A stretch of DNA of 64,000 nt from Molossus alvarezi (lineage: Eukaryota > Chordata > Mammalia > Chiroptera > Molossidae): assembly GCA_037176705.1 (NCBI GenBank), contig JBAWUJ010000077.1, positions 62,001-126,000 on the forward strand. The letters are read 5' to 3'. Made by a program: the position numbers and the translations under genes. Each line of letters begins with the position of its first letter. The first letter of the stretch is position 1. Below the pieces are notes generated by a model that was not told where the DNA came from, did not search any database, and saw only the letters and a list, made by a program, of their open reading frames with translations. Positions 11,401 through 24,848 of this stretch are shown piece by piece.

Positions 11401-14215
11401 ACAAAACAAAACACATGGTTGCCTTGGCCCACCTAGCTGAACTGAGATGGTCACCAGGTTACCTCTATGACATGTCTTGCCCTTGTAATCTGTCTCACCT
11501 CTATGACCTGTTGCTACATGATTCCCAAAGGGATGGGTAGGGGCCACTGCATGGCGACTCCTCAGCAAACTCAGTGAAGAGTTCCCCAAGATCCTGTTAT
11601 ATGTAAACTCAGACGCAGCTGCTGAGTCAGAGCAGCCACATGGAGAACCATGGAAACCACTCCAGTGGAACAGCAAGTGCTCAATTCAGGAAGAGCCAGG
11701 CTGACAGGTGCAAAGGAGGGTGGGCGAGTAAAGGGTCCTCTGGAGGCTTCAAAATGTATTAGAACCATCAAGAGCTGTAGGTACGAGAATGATATAATCT
11801 GATTTATAATTCTTAAAGTTTACTTTGTGATTTGACATTTGAAATGATATTTGAGATGTGCCTTGAGAGCACAAGTAGAATTGGGACAGACAAGTAAATT
11901 GAGAAAAGTACTTCAGATGCAGAGACTATGACCCAGCCTGCAGGCAGGGGAGGTGAAGACAAGAGAACAGACCACATGCCCCTCAGAAAATCGTGACTGA
12001 GAGGACAGGGCAAGGAAACAGAACAGTCCATGGAGGGGCAGGGCAGGGCAGGGGGACAAGATTAGCTATGGAGGGGTAGGGCAGGGAAACAATACCATCC
12101 ATGGAGAGGGCAGGGCAGAAAACAGAACAGTCCAGGCTTGGCAGAACAGAGGGACAGGACAGTCCATATAGGGGGTAAGGTAGAGAGACAGAACCATCTA
12201 TAGAGAAGCCAGGTGGAAAGACAGATGGTCTGTGGAGGGGGCAGGGCAGGAAAACAGGACAGTATATGGAGGGAGCAGGAAGAAGAAACAGGAGGCTCTT
12301 TGGAGGGGGCAGGGCAGAAAAACAGGATAGCCTGTGGAGGGAGCAGGGAGATGGGACAGGACATTTCAAGGAGGAAGCAAGGCAGAGGGATAGGACAGTC
12401 CATGGAGAAGCAGGGCAGGGAAACTGGACAGTCTGTGAATTGGAAGGGCAAAGGGACAGGACTGTCCATGGAAAGGGCCAGGCAAAGAGAACAAACTGTC
12501 AGTGGAGGGGGCTGGGCAAAGAAACAGAATAGATCATGAGGGGGGAGGGCAGAGGAACACACAGCCCATGGAGTGTGCAGGGAAAAAAACGACCATTTGT
12601 GGAGGGGGTTGGGAATAGTCACAGGATGGTCCATGGAGTGTGTCAGTCAAATGGACAGGACAGTCCACAAAGTGGGCAGTGTGGAGGGAAAGTACCATCC
12701 ATGGAGGGGGCAGGGGAACAGACAGGACAGTTCATGGATGGGGCAGGGCAGGAAAACAGAACAGTCTTTGGAAGGTGCAGAAAAAAGAAACAAGACAGTC
12801 CATCCAGGGGGCAGAGTAGAGGGACAAGGTAGTCAATGGAGAAAGCAAGACAGAGAAATAGAACAGTCCATGGAGGGGCAGGGCAGGGACACTGGACAGT
12901 CCAGGGAGGGGTCAGGTAGAAGAGACAGGACAGTCCATGGAGGGGCAGGGCAGAAAAAGAGGACTGTCTATAAATGGGTCAGAGGAAAGGGACAGGACTG
13001 TCGATGGAGGGTCCAAGCAGAGAGACAGAATTGTTCCTGGAGGAGAAGGGCAGAAATCTGGACAGTCCATGGAGGGAGCAGAGAGAACAGACAGGACAGT
13101 TCATGGTTGGGCAGTGCACGGGAATAGGACAGTCCACAGAGGGGCAGAGCAGAGGGAGAAAACCATCCATGGAGAGGGCGGAGTGAGAGACACCAGGGAT
13201 TCTCCATAGAGGGGGAAAGACTGGAAGCACAGAGGACACTGAGAGGAGGCAAGACTGGGGCCCTGGGACTTTCCCTGAAAAGGAAAAGCAGAAGGAACAG
13301 GACACATTTCTTGAAGGATTAAAGACGGGGATGGAGGCACCAAAAGGGGCAAAACAAGGAGCACTGGGATCCCTGGAAAGGCACATTGCAAGGGGGACAA
13401 AGAACCCTCAATGCTGGGGGCACGGCAGGGAGACAGTGGACCCTCCATGGGGAAAACACCCGCTTGGATATGGGATACCCCATGAAGGGACCATGGTTGG
13501 AGAAATAGCACCAACCCCTACAGAAGGGTAAGCAAGGGGGGACCAAGGACCCCAAGAAGGGCAGGGCAGGAAAGCAGGGCACACTGCTTGTAGGCAGGGC
13601 AAAAGAGACCAAAAACCCTGCATGGCAGAGGCAGGACAGAGAGACAAAAGTCCATGCATGGAGGAGGCATGACAGGGAGACAGAAGACCCTCCATGGAGG
13701 AGGTAGAACAGGAGGGACAGGACCCTCCATGAAGGTGGCACAACAGAATGCAGCAGGAACTCTCCATTGAGGGTTCAGGGAGGATGTGGAGGTGACCCTA
13801 AGAGGGAACAAAGTAGAGGAACATGGGACACTCCATGACCAGGGTAGAACAAAAATGAGACAGCACTCTCCATGGATGGGCAGGGCAGTTGGACATGGGA
13901 ACCTGAGACAATGCAGCACATAAGGTACAATGATATTAAAAAATAAAACCAACTCAGGTGAAGAGTAGGAAGACAGAAAACACTAAATGGAGGGGGAAGG
14001 GCAGAAGAGAATGGGAAACCTGTATAGATGGTAAGGTCAAAAGGAGCATGGGACCCTTCATGGTGGGACAGGCAGGTGACAGCAGACCTGGGAATAGGCA
14101 GGGCATGGGAGACAACAAAACCTCCATGGCAGGATCAGGCCAGGAAGAGAGAAGCACCCCATGAGGGGCCAGGCTATAGGCACTGGGAACTCTGCATGAA
14201 AGGGAAATGGCAGGA
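11219..14215 (+). repeat. segmental duplication, copy A
   Basis: The order SINE tail, unique block (about 11400-11995), start of minisatellite recurs at 58860-61965. Unique anchors include GCCCACCTAGCTGAACTGAG (11427 and about 59080), GGGTAGGGGCCACTGCA and TGAGATGTGCCTTGAGAGCA. Anchors inside the array are also in the same order: GGGATACCCCAT at about 13472 and 60937, and AACCTGRGA...CAGCA.ATAAGGTA at about 13900 and 61277. The left edge falls inside the SINE. Confidence 0.85.
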
Positions 14216-17200
14216 CAGACAGGGGTCCCTATAGGGGGCAAAGCAGGGGTAGAGGGGACAGTCCATAGAGAGGGCAAAAGGATGCACAGAGCAATGTTTA
14301 TGCAGTGGCTGGGCTTTCCCACAGGGACCCTGGAATTCAGCAGGGTAAGGAGGACAAGAGACACTCAATGGTGGAAGTGGGCCAGTGAAACAGAAGCCCT
14401 TCCATGCAGGAGTCAGGGCAGGAAGGACAGGGCACTATCCATAAAGAGGGCAGGAGCGACAGGGAACCCTAAACAGAGCAAAGCAAGGGTACAGAGTACA
14501 CTCCATGGAGAGAGCAGAACAAAAAGTACAAGGCACCCTCCATGGAGGGGCCGGTGACAAGTACAGTGTATCCTGGGAGTAGACAGGATCTGGTGACAAA
14601 AAACCCTACATGGCAGGGTCAGCCTAGGGAGGAAGTTGACCCCTTAATGGGGGATAGGCAGGAGAGTAAGGGGAACCACAATAAATTGTCAGGGCAGGAA
14701 ACACAGGGTCCCCAAGAAGGAACCATAGCAGCGGAAAAGGGGACAGACCATTGGGGCAGAATAGAAAGTACATAGCACCCTCCATGGAGGGCAGGGCAGG
14801 TTGACTAGGGACCTGGGAGTAGGTAGAACATGGAGACAAAACCTCCATGGCAGGATCAGGCCAGGGAGAAAAATCAACCTCCATGAGGGGCTGGGCAATA
14901 TGCACAAAGGACTCTTCACACAGGGTCAGGACAGCAGAGACAGGGCTTCCTCAAGGGGCAAAGGAGTGGTACAGGGCACACTCCATCGAGAAGAAGATTC
15001 ACAGAACAACTTTTATGGAGTAGCAGGGCTGTGTTACACAGACCATTAATGTAGGCAGGGCATGGGGGACAGGAGACTCTACAGGGCAGGGGAAGCCATG
15101 GAGACAAAAGAGCCTCTTTGAAAGATTTAGTATTTGAGTGACAGGGGACCCTCCATAGAGGAGGCAGTCACAGGAAGGACAAGGCACTTACACAGAGAGG
15201 GCAGGAGAGACAAGGGACCCTAAGAGGGACCAAAGCATGGGGAAACAGCGCTCTTTATGGAGTGAGCAGAACAAAAAAGAAATGTACCATCTCAGGAGAG
15301 ACAGGGCACGTGGATAAAAAAATCAGTGTGTAGGCAGGACATGGGGTCAAAAAATCTCCATCTCTAGGGCAGGCTAGGGAGACAATCTATTCTTTAACGA
15401 GGTGCTGGGCAGGAGGAGAAGGGGACCTACCATAAAAATGGCAGGGCAAAAGGCCCAGGGGACTTTGCATAGAGAGGTAATGGCAATAGGTACAGGGGAC
15501 CATAAGAGGGAGCATAGGAAAAGGGGCAATAGGCACAGGGGACCATAAGAGGGAGAAAGGGAAAAGGGGCCAGACCATGGAGGGGCAAAAAAGAAAGTAC
15601 ACAGCACCCTCCATGGAGGGGCAGGACATGTTGACTGGGGACCCAGGAGTAGGCAGGAAATGAGGGACAGAAACTCTCCATGGCAGGGGCCTACCAGGGA
15701 GACAGAAGGTCCTCCATGGAAGAGGCAGGTAAGGGCTGGAGGTACAGGGGACAATGAGAGGAGGCATAGCAGGGGCAAGGAGACCATCCATGGATGGTTA
15801 AGTGCAGAAGGGATGAGGCACACTTCTTTAAAAATGTAATACAAGGAACAGTGGCCCTAGATAAGTACATAACAAGGAGAATTGTGGACACTGGATAGGG
15901 CCAGACCAAGGGGGACAGAAAACCCTTCATGGTGGGGGCACAGCATGAACAGAGTGCACACTTCAAAAAGGAAAAAGCCACATGAACAAGTGATTTCCTA
16001 TAGAGAGGTCATGTTGAAAGGGACTGGTAACTTAGAGAAGTCTGGGCAGGAGGACAGTAGACATTTGATGGAATGAGCAGAACAAGAAGGACAGAGCACC
16101 CTCCATAAAGTGGCAGGGCTGGTCTACAAGAGACTCTAAAAGTAGGAAGGACATGGTGGGACAGATACCCTCCATGGCAGAAATGGGTCAGGTAGACAAA
16201 TGTTTCTACATGGAAAAGACAGTGCAAGAGGCACAGACACCCTAAAATAGGACAAAACAGAAGAACAAAGGGCACTCCATGGAGAGAGTAGAACAAATGA
16301 AACAAAGCACCCTCCATTGAAGGGCATGGCATGTGGACAAGGGTATCAAGAGAGTAGGCAGGGCAAGGAAGACAAGAGACCCTCCATGACAGGGGCAGGT
16401 CAGGGAGACAGAAAATCCTTAATGGAAAAGACAGAGTTGAAGGGACAGGAGACTCTGCATAGAAGGGGAAGGTCAGGAGGTACAAGGGCCCTAAGAGTGA
16501 GCAAAACAGGGATCACAAGACATTTCACAGAGGACCAGAACAAAAGGAACAAAGCATACACTATGGACAGAGAGGGCAGGTTGACTGGGAACCTGAGAGT
16601 AGGCAGGGCATGGGGACAAGAAAACCTCCATGATAGGGGCAAGCCAGGGAGACAAAAGACACTCCCAAAAGGGGGCAGGGAAGGACGCAGAGGGGACCTT
16701 AAGGAAAGGCAAAGCAGCGGGACAGGGGACACTCCATGGAGAGGAAAGAACAAAAAGCAAACAGCATCCTTCATGCTCTGTTAGGGTAGTACAGGGGTCC
16801 TGGGTGTAGGTAGGAGAGGGGGGACAATACAAACAAAGTGGCACTGCCAGGAAAGGCAACAGATTAACCTCTGAGAAGAGGCAGGGCAGGAGGGACAGTA
16901 AACCCTGCACAGAGAAAACAGGGCAGACACAGGAGACTCTTTATAGACTGGACAGGGCAGGAGGGACAGTGAATTATAAGAGGACAGCAGGGAGACAAGG
17001 GACTCTTTATAAAGAAGGAAGCTCAAAAGGACCTAGAGAGGAACAGGCTAGAGTGATAGAACACCCTGCTGGAGGGGAAAAGTGAGAAGGATTGGGGCAT
17101 GGGGAGGGGACATAACAAGGGTGATGGGAAATAGAGAAAAGGGGAAGAGTAAGAAGTACAGTAAATCCTCCCATGATAAGGGCACAGCAGGGAGATACTA

Positions 17201-17225
17201 GACCCTCCAAAGGAAAATAAGGTGC
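11996..17225 (+). repeat. degenerate G/purine-rich minisatellite array A (about 5.2 kb)
   Basis: Units of roughly 33-42 bases carry the core CCATGGAGGGGGCAGGGCAG followed by GGAGACAGGACAGT-like text. The plus strand is strongly purine-rich throughout. Two unit types are visible. One ends in ACAGTCCATGG and dominates 12000-13200. The other ends in GGGACCCTCCATGG and dominates after about 13250. In the second part a longer period of about 210-250 bases (or twice that) is visible through the landmark 'gtaggcagggcatgg..acaaaacctccatggcagg' near 14095, 14567, 14817, 15050, 15330, 15648, 16143, 16353 and 16600. Long open frames on both strands here come from the repeat composition and are not genes. 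Confidence 0.9.
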
Positions 17226-18166
17226 ATAAAAGATTAAAATGGTGGCGGAATGAATGGAAGCTACCCAGACCATCTACCAGGACCAAACTGGAATTACAAC
17301 AAAAATAAAGTCAAATCATCAGGAAAAAGCAAAAAAAGGAAAGCAGCTTGGAGGACCACATAACCAGGGACACTGACTCAATCCTGGTAGGCTTGTGAAG
17401 ATGTAAGGGGGCCGGGAGCCCATGGTCTGCAGCGGACTGCGCTGGGAGTTGCGGTGGCCTCAGCTAGGAGTTGCACCCTCGGCTGAGACCTGCAGCAGCC
17501 ATGGCCTTGGCCTGGAGTGACAGCCTCAGCTGGGAGTGGCGCTCTTAGCTGGAAGTGGTGCCCACGGGTTACACTTCCAAGCGGCTCCACAGGGCAAAGC
17601 CAGGATAGAGGCTAAAATAGCACAGCCCCTCACCTTGGGCACCAGTAGAGGGAGGGGAGACTGGACTGAAACTGTGTGGGGACACTCAGGAATAGGACAC
17701 TCAGATTTTGCTGAGTTACAGCCACACAGGACTGTGGTCACCATACACCATTCCAGGGAACTGGAAAGAGGCAGCAGCCCCTCCCTAGGAGATTCAACCC
17801 CACCTGGTGGCCATTGAAATGCTAATTGAGGTTCAGTATCAACAAGCATCTGCCCACCCTCTGAAAATTATCTTACACTGAGCACCTGAGGGAGTTTTTA
17901 TTCAACTCAGAAACCAAGGTTTTTTGGGTGACCACTACTAATAACTCCAGGCAAAATGCTAGAGAATAACTACCATTCCCTGGGCTAGCAACTCTAACCA
18001 GGAAAGTAAGACTTGACAGTGGTGATTAACTTGGGTCCTCCCAGCTTCATCCAAACACAAAAAAGAAAGCCACAAACAGCAGAATACCAACAGCCACAGG
18101 GAAAATATGGCAGACTCCAAAGCCCACTGTGATAGCCAAAATTGTGAAAAACAGAAAAAAAGTTAA

Positions 18167-19041
18167 ATGAAAGAACAAAAGACTTCTACCAGAGATGAGA
18201 TCAATGAGGTGCAGTTAAGCAAGTTAACAGAACTACAATTCAGAGCCATAATCTTGAGGAAGCTCAACAGCATCTGTAAGGACATGGGCACCATCAGTAA
18301 AGACATAGAAATGTTGAAAATCAACGAGTTGGAAATTAAAAACCACCAAGAAGAAATCAAGAATGACATATCAGAAATAAAAAACACATTGGAAAGTCTA
18401 AAGAGCAGAGTAGAGGAAGCTGAGGAGAGGATCAGTGAATTAGAAGATAGGGTAGAAAAAATCAACCAATCAGAAAACCAAAAGAAAAAAAATAATTAAA
18501 AAAAAAACAGGAAAACAGCTTAAGACAACTGAAAACATAATAACGTTTGCATCATAGGAGTCCCCAAAGATGTAGAAAATGAGAAGGGGTTAGAGAATAT
18601 ATCTGAAGAAATAGTGACAGAAAACTTCCCTAATTTGGTGAAGGAAGAAGGTATTCAAGTTCAAAAAGCACAGAGAGCCACAGTAAGAAGAACCGAAACA
18701 AGCCCACACCAAGACACATAGTAATCAAAGTGCCAAAAACTAAAGACAAAGAAAGAATCCTAAAAGCAGCAAGAGAGAAGCAACAGGTTACTTACAAAAA
18801 AAAAAAAAACCCCATAAGTCTCTCAGCTGACTTCTCAACAGAAACACTACAGGCCAGAAGGGAATGGCATGAGGTAATCGAGGTCATAAAAAACAAGACT
18901 CTGAATCCAAGATTACTCTACCCAGCAAGGCTATCATTCAAAATAGAAGGTCAAATGAAGAGCTTCTCAGACAAAAAATGTCTAAGGGAATACATTAGCA
19001 CCAAACCAACACTGCAAGAAATGTTAAAAAGACTGATGTAA
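18167..19041 (+). pseudogene. LINE-1 ORF1 (broken), copy L1-1
   Basis: ORF1p binds LINE-1 RNA. The N-terminal and coiled-coil part is open at 18167-18499, with heptad-like text such as LESLKSRVEEAEERISELED. The frame then breaks in an A-rich stretch (about 18480-18510). The RRM part follows at about 18555-18720 and reads IIGVPKDVENEKGLENISEE. The C-terminal domain is open at 18730-19041 and reads LQARREWHEVIEV and LLYPARLSFKIEGQ, with an extra A-run at about 18799. An upstream in-frame region near 18107 may hold the original start, but a stop precedes 18167. Confidence 0.85.
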
Positions 19042-19087
19042 TTAGCAGGAGAAATGGGAAGAAAAATAATACCACACTAAACAAAAA

Positions 19088-22000
19088 TGGCAATAAATAA
19101 GTACATATCAATAATTACCTTAAATGTAAAAGGATTGAATGCTCCCATAAAAAGACACAGAGTCATTGATTGGATAAGAAAGCATGACTCATCTATATGT
19201 TGTTTACAAGAGACCCACCTCACAACCAAAGACTCACGTAGGTTTAAAGTGAAGGGATGAAAAAAATCTTCCAAACAAACAAAAGAAAAAGAAAAGCAGG
19301 GGTAGCAATACTCATCTGATGAAATAGATTTCAAGATGAAGGCCATAAGTAGAGACAAAGAAGGCCACTACATAATATTGAAAGGATCTATCCAACAGGA
19401 AGATATAATCTTGATAAACATATATGCACCCAATATAGGAGCACCAAAATATATCAAAAATTTTCTGGAGGACTTCAAAGGAGAAATCAATAGTAATACA
19501 ATCAAAGCAGGGGACTTCAAAACCCCACTGACATCACTAGATAGATCCTCTAGACAAAAAATGAACAAGAAAACAGAGACTCTAAATGAAGCACAAATGG
19601 ATTTAATAGATATCAACAGAGAATTACAACCCAAAACTACAGAATTCACATTCTCCTCAAGTGCACATGGGACATTCTCAAAGATAGACCACATGTTAGG
19701 ACACAAACTAAGTCTCTACAAGTTGAAGAAGACTGAAATCATATCAAGCATCTTTTCAGATCACAATGGCATGAAGCTAGAAATCAACTGCAAGAAGAAC
19801 ATACAAAGATATTTGAATACATGGAAGCTAAATAACATGTTAGTAAACAATGAATGGGTAACCGAAGAGATCAAGAATGAAATTTAAAAAATTCTGGAAG
19901 CCAATGAAAATGAAGACACAACAACACAAAATCTATGGGATGCAGTGAAAGCAGTTCTGAGAGGGAAGTTTATAGAACTACAGGCCTACCTCAAAAAAAA
20001 AAAAATCTCCAGTAGACTATCGGACCTCACAACTTAAAGAACTAGAAAGCAAACAAAAAGAAAACCCCAGACCAAGTAGAAGAAAGGAAATAGTAAAAAT
20101 CAGAGCAGAAATAAATGACATGGAGTCCAAAAATACAATTCAAAAGATCAATGAAACAAAGAGCTGGTTTTTCAAAACAATAAACAAGATTGATGGACCC
20201 TCAGCTAGACTCACCAAAAAACAAAGAGAGAGAACCCAAATACACAAAATCAGAAATGAAAGAGAAGAAGTAACAACTGAACCACAAAAATACAAAAGAT
20301 CATTAACAACTACTATGAACAATTATATGGCAAGGAATTTAACAATCTAAGCGAAATGGACAAATTTCTAGAAACACATAGTTTTTCATAACTGGACCAG
20401 GAAGAGATAGAAAAGTTGAACAGACCAATAACAGCAGAAAAAATTGAAGATGTAATCAAGAATCTCCCAGCAAACAAAAGCCCAGAACCAGATGGTTTCA
20501 CAGGGGAGTTTTACCGAACATTCACAGAAGAACTAACACCCATTCTCCTCAAACTATTTCAAAAAATTCAAGAAGAAGGAAGACTTCCAAACTCGCTTTA
20601 TGAGGCCAGCATAACTCTAATTACAAAACCAGAAAAAGACACGACAAAAAAAGAAAACTACAGGACAATAATCCTGATGAACATAGATACCAAAATCCTG
20701 AACAAAATACTAGCAAATAGGATCCAGCAATACACCAAAAAAATTATCCACCATGACCAAGTGGGATTCATCCCAGGGATGCAAGACTGGTACAATATTT
20801 GTAAATCAATAAACGTGATACACCACATAAACAAATTGAAGAATAAAAACAACATGATCATATCAATAGATGCTGAAAAAGCATTTGACAAAATCCAGCC
20901 TCCATTTCTGATAAAAACGCTCAGCAGTGTGGGAATACAGGAATTGTATCTCGACATAATAAAGGCCATATATGAAAGACCTACAGCCAACATCATACTC
21001 AATGGGCAAAAACTAAAAGCCTTGTTCTTAAGAACAGGAACAAGACAAGGATGCCCACTTCTGCCACTCTTATTTAACATACTACTGGAAGTCTTAGTCA
21101 CAGCAATCAGACAGAAAGAAAAAATAAAAGAGATCCAAGTTGGAAAGGAGGAAGTAAAACTGTCATTATTTGCAGATGACATGATACTATACGTAGAAAA
21201 CCCCAAAGACTCCATCAAAAATTTACTAGACTTAATAAATGAATTTGAAAAAGTAGCAGGATACAAAATTAAAGTTAAGACATGAATGGCATTTTTATAC
21301 ACCAATGATGAACTCACAGAAAGAGAAACTAAGAAAACAATTCCATTTACCATTGTGGCAAAAAAAAAAAAAAAAATTAAAATATGTAGGAATAAACTTA
21401 ACCAAAGAAATAAAGGACCTATTTGCAGAAAACTACAGGTCAATGAAAAAAGAAATAAAGGAAGATATAAAAAAGTTGAAGCACATACCCTGTTCATGGA
21501 TTGGAAGAATTAATATCATTAAAATGTCCATATACCCAAAGCAATCTATAGATTCAATGCAATCCCCATCAAAATACCAACAGCGTACTTCACAGAATTA
21601 GAACAAGTACTTCGAAAGTTCGTATGGAACCAAATAATACCTCAAATAGCCACAGCAATCTTGAACAAGAAGAACAAAGTTGGAGGGATCATATTACCAG
21701 ATTTCAGGTTATACTACAAAGTCACTGTAATCAAAACAGCCTGGTACTGGCACAAGAACAGGCATATAGACCAATGTAATAGAACAGAGAACCCAGAAAT
21801 GGACCCAAGGCAATATGCTCAATTAATATTTGACAAAGGTAGCAAGAGCGTACAGTGGAGTAAGGACAGCCTCTTTAATAAATGGCGTTGGGGAAATTGG
21901 ACAGCTACATGCAGAGAAATGAAACTAGACCTTCACCTTACACCCTATACAAGAATAAACTCAAAATAGATAAAAATCTTAAATGTGATTCATTAATCCA

Positions 22001-22857
22001 TAAAAAACCTAGAAGAAACTGTAGGCAACAAAATTTCAGACATGATAACACAGCAGAATTTTCACTGATACATTACCTAAGGCAATAGAAACAAAGGAGA
22101 AAATGAACACATGGGACTACATCAAACTCAAAAGCTTCTGCACAGCAAAATATACAATGATCAAAATGGAAAGGCTAGCCTCTGTATGGGATAGCATAAT
22201 TGCCAATGATACATCAGATAAGGGGTAAATTTCTAATATATATAAAGTGCTCATACAACTCCACAAAAAGAAGACAAAGAACCCAATTAAAAAATGGGCA
22301 GGGGAACTAAATAGACACCTCTCCAAACAGGACATACAAATGGCTAGGAGACATATGAAGAAATGCTCATCATCGCTAATCATCAGAGAGATGCAAATTA
22401 AAACAACAATGAGGTATCACCTCACACCTGTCAGAATGGCCACCATCAACAAATTATCAAACAAGTGTTGGCGAGGGTGTGGAGAAAAAGGGACTCCAGT
22501 ACACTGCCGGTGGGAATGCAGACTGGTGCAGCCACTATGGAAAACAATATGGTGTTACCTTAAAAAATTAAAAATTAAACTTCCATTTGACTCAGTGATC
22601 CCACTCCTAGGAATATACCTTAATAAGCCTGAAACACCAATCAGAAAGGATATATGTACCTCCATGTTTGTAGCAGCACCATTTACAATAGCTAAGATCT
22701 GCAAACAGTCCCAGTGTCCATCAGTAGACGAATGGATAAAAAAGCACTGGTACATATACACAATGGAGTACTACGCAGCTATAAGAAAGAAAGATCTCTT
22801 ATCCTTTGAGACTACATGGAGGGACCTGGAGAGTACCATCCTAAATGAAACAAGCTA
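19088..22857 (+). pseudogene. LINE-1 ORF2 (broken endonuclease/reverse transcriptase), copy L1-1
   Basis: ORF2p nicks the target DNA and copies LINE-1 RNA there. It starts ATGGCAATAAATAAGTACAT and reads ITLNVKGLNAPIKR, the endonuclease start, with LQETHL near 19205. A stop near 19258 breaks this domain, and 19336-19887 carries the rest of the endonuclease, including NIYAPN. The RT core is open at 20416-21285. The catalytic FADD lies at 21169-21180, preceded by a [14 protein letters not shown] motif. Frame breaks follow at 21285 and in the A-run at 21361-21376. The C-terminal domain is open at 22247-22858, with a cysteine/histidine knuckle reading [18 protein letters not shown]. At least four breaks make it non-functional. 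Confidence 0.9.
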
Positions 22858-23812
22858 AGCAGAGAAAGACAAGTATCGTATGATCTCAGTTATTTGTGGA
22901 ATATAATGAACATAACAGACTGAGGATTTGGGTAGTCCCAGACTCGTGGAAGTGGGGTACAGACTGACAATCCTCAGAAGAGGGGTGGTGGGGGAGAGAT
23001 AAACCACAGAACTTATATGCATGTATGCATGAACAATGGACATGGACAACAAAGCTGGGCACAGGGCAAGGAGGGAGGGGGAGGGTGGAATCAGTGGTAG
23101 AAAGAGGAGAAACATTTTAAAAAACAAACAGATATACAGCTAAGGGAACTGTGGGACCTATGAAGCATAACAACATACACATCATATGTGTGCCAGAAGA
23201 AGAAGAAAATGAACAAGGGTTAGAAAATATATTTGAAGAAATAGTGTCTGAAAATTTCCTTAATGTGGTGAAGGAAAAAGGCACACATGGCCAAGAAGTA
23301 AAAAAAAACCCAAGTAAGAAGTACCCAATAAGGCCCACACCAAGACTCTCAATAATAAACTGCCAAAAATTAAAGACAAAGAGAGAATTCTAAATGCAGC
23401 AAGAGATAAGCAGCACGTTACCTACAAAGATTTCCTATAAGGCTATAAGCTGACTTCTCAACAGAAACACTACAGGCGAGAAGGGAATGGCATCATGTAA
23501 TCAAGATAATGAAAAACAAGGATCTGAATTCAAGAAAACTTTATTCAGCAAGGGTATCATTCAAAATAGAAGGTGAAATAAAGAGCTTCCCAGACCAAAA
23601 AGAAAGGCCAAGAAATTATATTAGAAACAATCCAGCACTGCAAAAAATATTTAAAAAATGACTGTAAATAGTAGAAGACTTAGAAAAAATATATAACTAA
23701 AATAAACAAAAATGACAATAAATATGTACATATCAATAATAATCTTAAATGTAAACACGATAAATACTCTGATAAAAAATAGAGTAGCCGAATGTATAAG
23801 AAAGCATGATTA

Positions 23813-23846
23813 TATATATATATGTCTGTCTGTCTATCTATCTATC

Positions 23847-23884
<38 letters not shown>

Positions 23885-23911
23885 TTATCTATCATCTATC
23901 TATCTATCTAT
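23813..23911 (+). repeat. (TATC)n short tandem repeat
   Basis: TA dinucleotides lead into TGTC and then about twenty TATC/CATC units, with two CATC interruptions. It lies inside L1-2 ORF2. Confidence 0.95.
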
Positions 23912-24606
23912 ATTTACAAGAGACCCACCTCACAACAAAAGACTCTCATAGGTTGATAGTAAAAAGATAAAAATAAATTTTTCAAATAAAAAATAAATAA
24001 AAGATGGGGCAGCAATGCTCATGTTCAATAAATAGACTTCCAATTAGAACCATAATTAGAGACAAAGAATGCCACTACATAATATCTGAAGGCTCTATTT
24101 AATAGGAAGATATAACCTAGGTAAACTTATATGCACCCAACATAAGAGTACCTAAATACATTTAAAACTAATGGAGAATTTCAAAGCAGAAATTGACAGC
24201 AATACAATCATAGCAGGGAAGTTCAACACCTTTCTGACATGACTAAATAGATCTTCTAGACAAAAAACTTAACAAAGAAACAGAGTCTCTAAATAATGCA
24301 CTAGATCAAATGGATTTAATAGCTATCTACAATTACTCCCCAAAACTGCAAAATTCACATTCTTCTCAAGTGCACATGGGACATTCTCAAAGATAGACCA
24401 CATGTTAGGACACTAAGTAAGTCTCTACAAGTTCAAAAAATTAAAATCATATCAAGAACCTTCTCAGATCACAATGGCATGAAACTAGAAATCAAATACA
24501 ACAAAAACACACAAAACCATTCTTACACATACAGGTTAAATAGCATGTTGTTAAACAATAAATGGGTTACCAAAGAGATTAAGAAAGAAATGAAAAACTT
24601 CCTGGA

Positions 24607-24848
24607 GCCCTGGCTGGTTTCGCTTAGCCACTAGAGCATTGGCCTGCTATCCAGGAGATCCAGGTTCAGTTCCTGCTAAGGGATTGTACCTTGGTTGCAG
24701 TTTGTCCCTGGCCCTGGTTGGGTCATGTGGGTGGAAGCCACTCGATGTGTCCCTTTCACATCGATGTTTCTCTCTCTTCGTCTCTCTTCCTCCCACTCTA
24801 TCTGAACAAAAAATGGAAAAATATCCTCAAGTGAGGATAAAAAAAAAA
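24607..24848 (+). repeat. Ves-type SINE in L1-2
   Basis: The tRNA-like head with A- and B-box text (GGTTCAGTTCCTGC) is followed by the CACTCGATGTGTCCCTTTC block, a CT-rich stretch and an A-rich tail with ATCCTCAAGTGAGGAT. A short duplication, GAAAAACTT, flanks it (24592-24600 and 24849-24857). Confidence 0.9.

Larger units (their letters stand above)
17233..23125 (+). mobile_element. essentially full-length but defective LINE-1 (L1-1)
   Basis: It begins at AAAATGGTGGCGGAATGAAT with a GC-rich 5' UTR (to about 18160). Broken ORF1 and broken ORF2 follow, then a 3' UTR (22858-23125) with a G-rich stretch, ending near 'gaaacattttaaaaaac'. Length is about 5.9 kb. Both ORFs have frameshifts and stops, so the element is inactive. 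The same 5' UTR begins at about 63135. I did not find a clear target-site duplication, and its 3' end abuts another LINE-1. Confidence 0.9.

Noticed and set aside
12062..14364. Many overlapping open frames of 100-190 codons on both strands
   Set aside because: They follow the minisatellite unit (repeated Ser/Pro/Leu/Cys-rich peptides) and shift frame freely. The purine-rich unit is simply poor in stops on one strand. There is no start context or domain.
20658..21497. 279-codon open frame on the minus strand
   Set aside because: It is antisense to the LINE-1 reverse transcriptase region, hydrophobic because of the A-rich sense strand, and has no domain.
23813..23911. CRISPR-like or regulatory repeat
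   Set aside because: It is a simple tetranucleotide microsatellite within a dead LINE-1, with no spacers.
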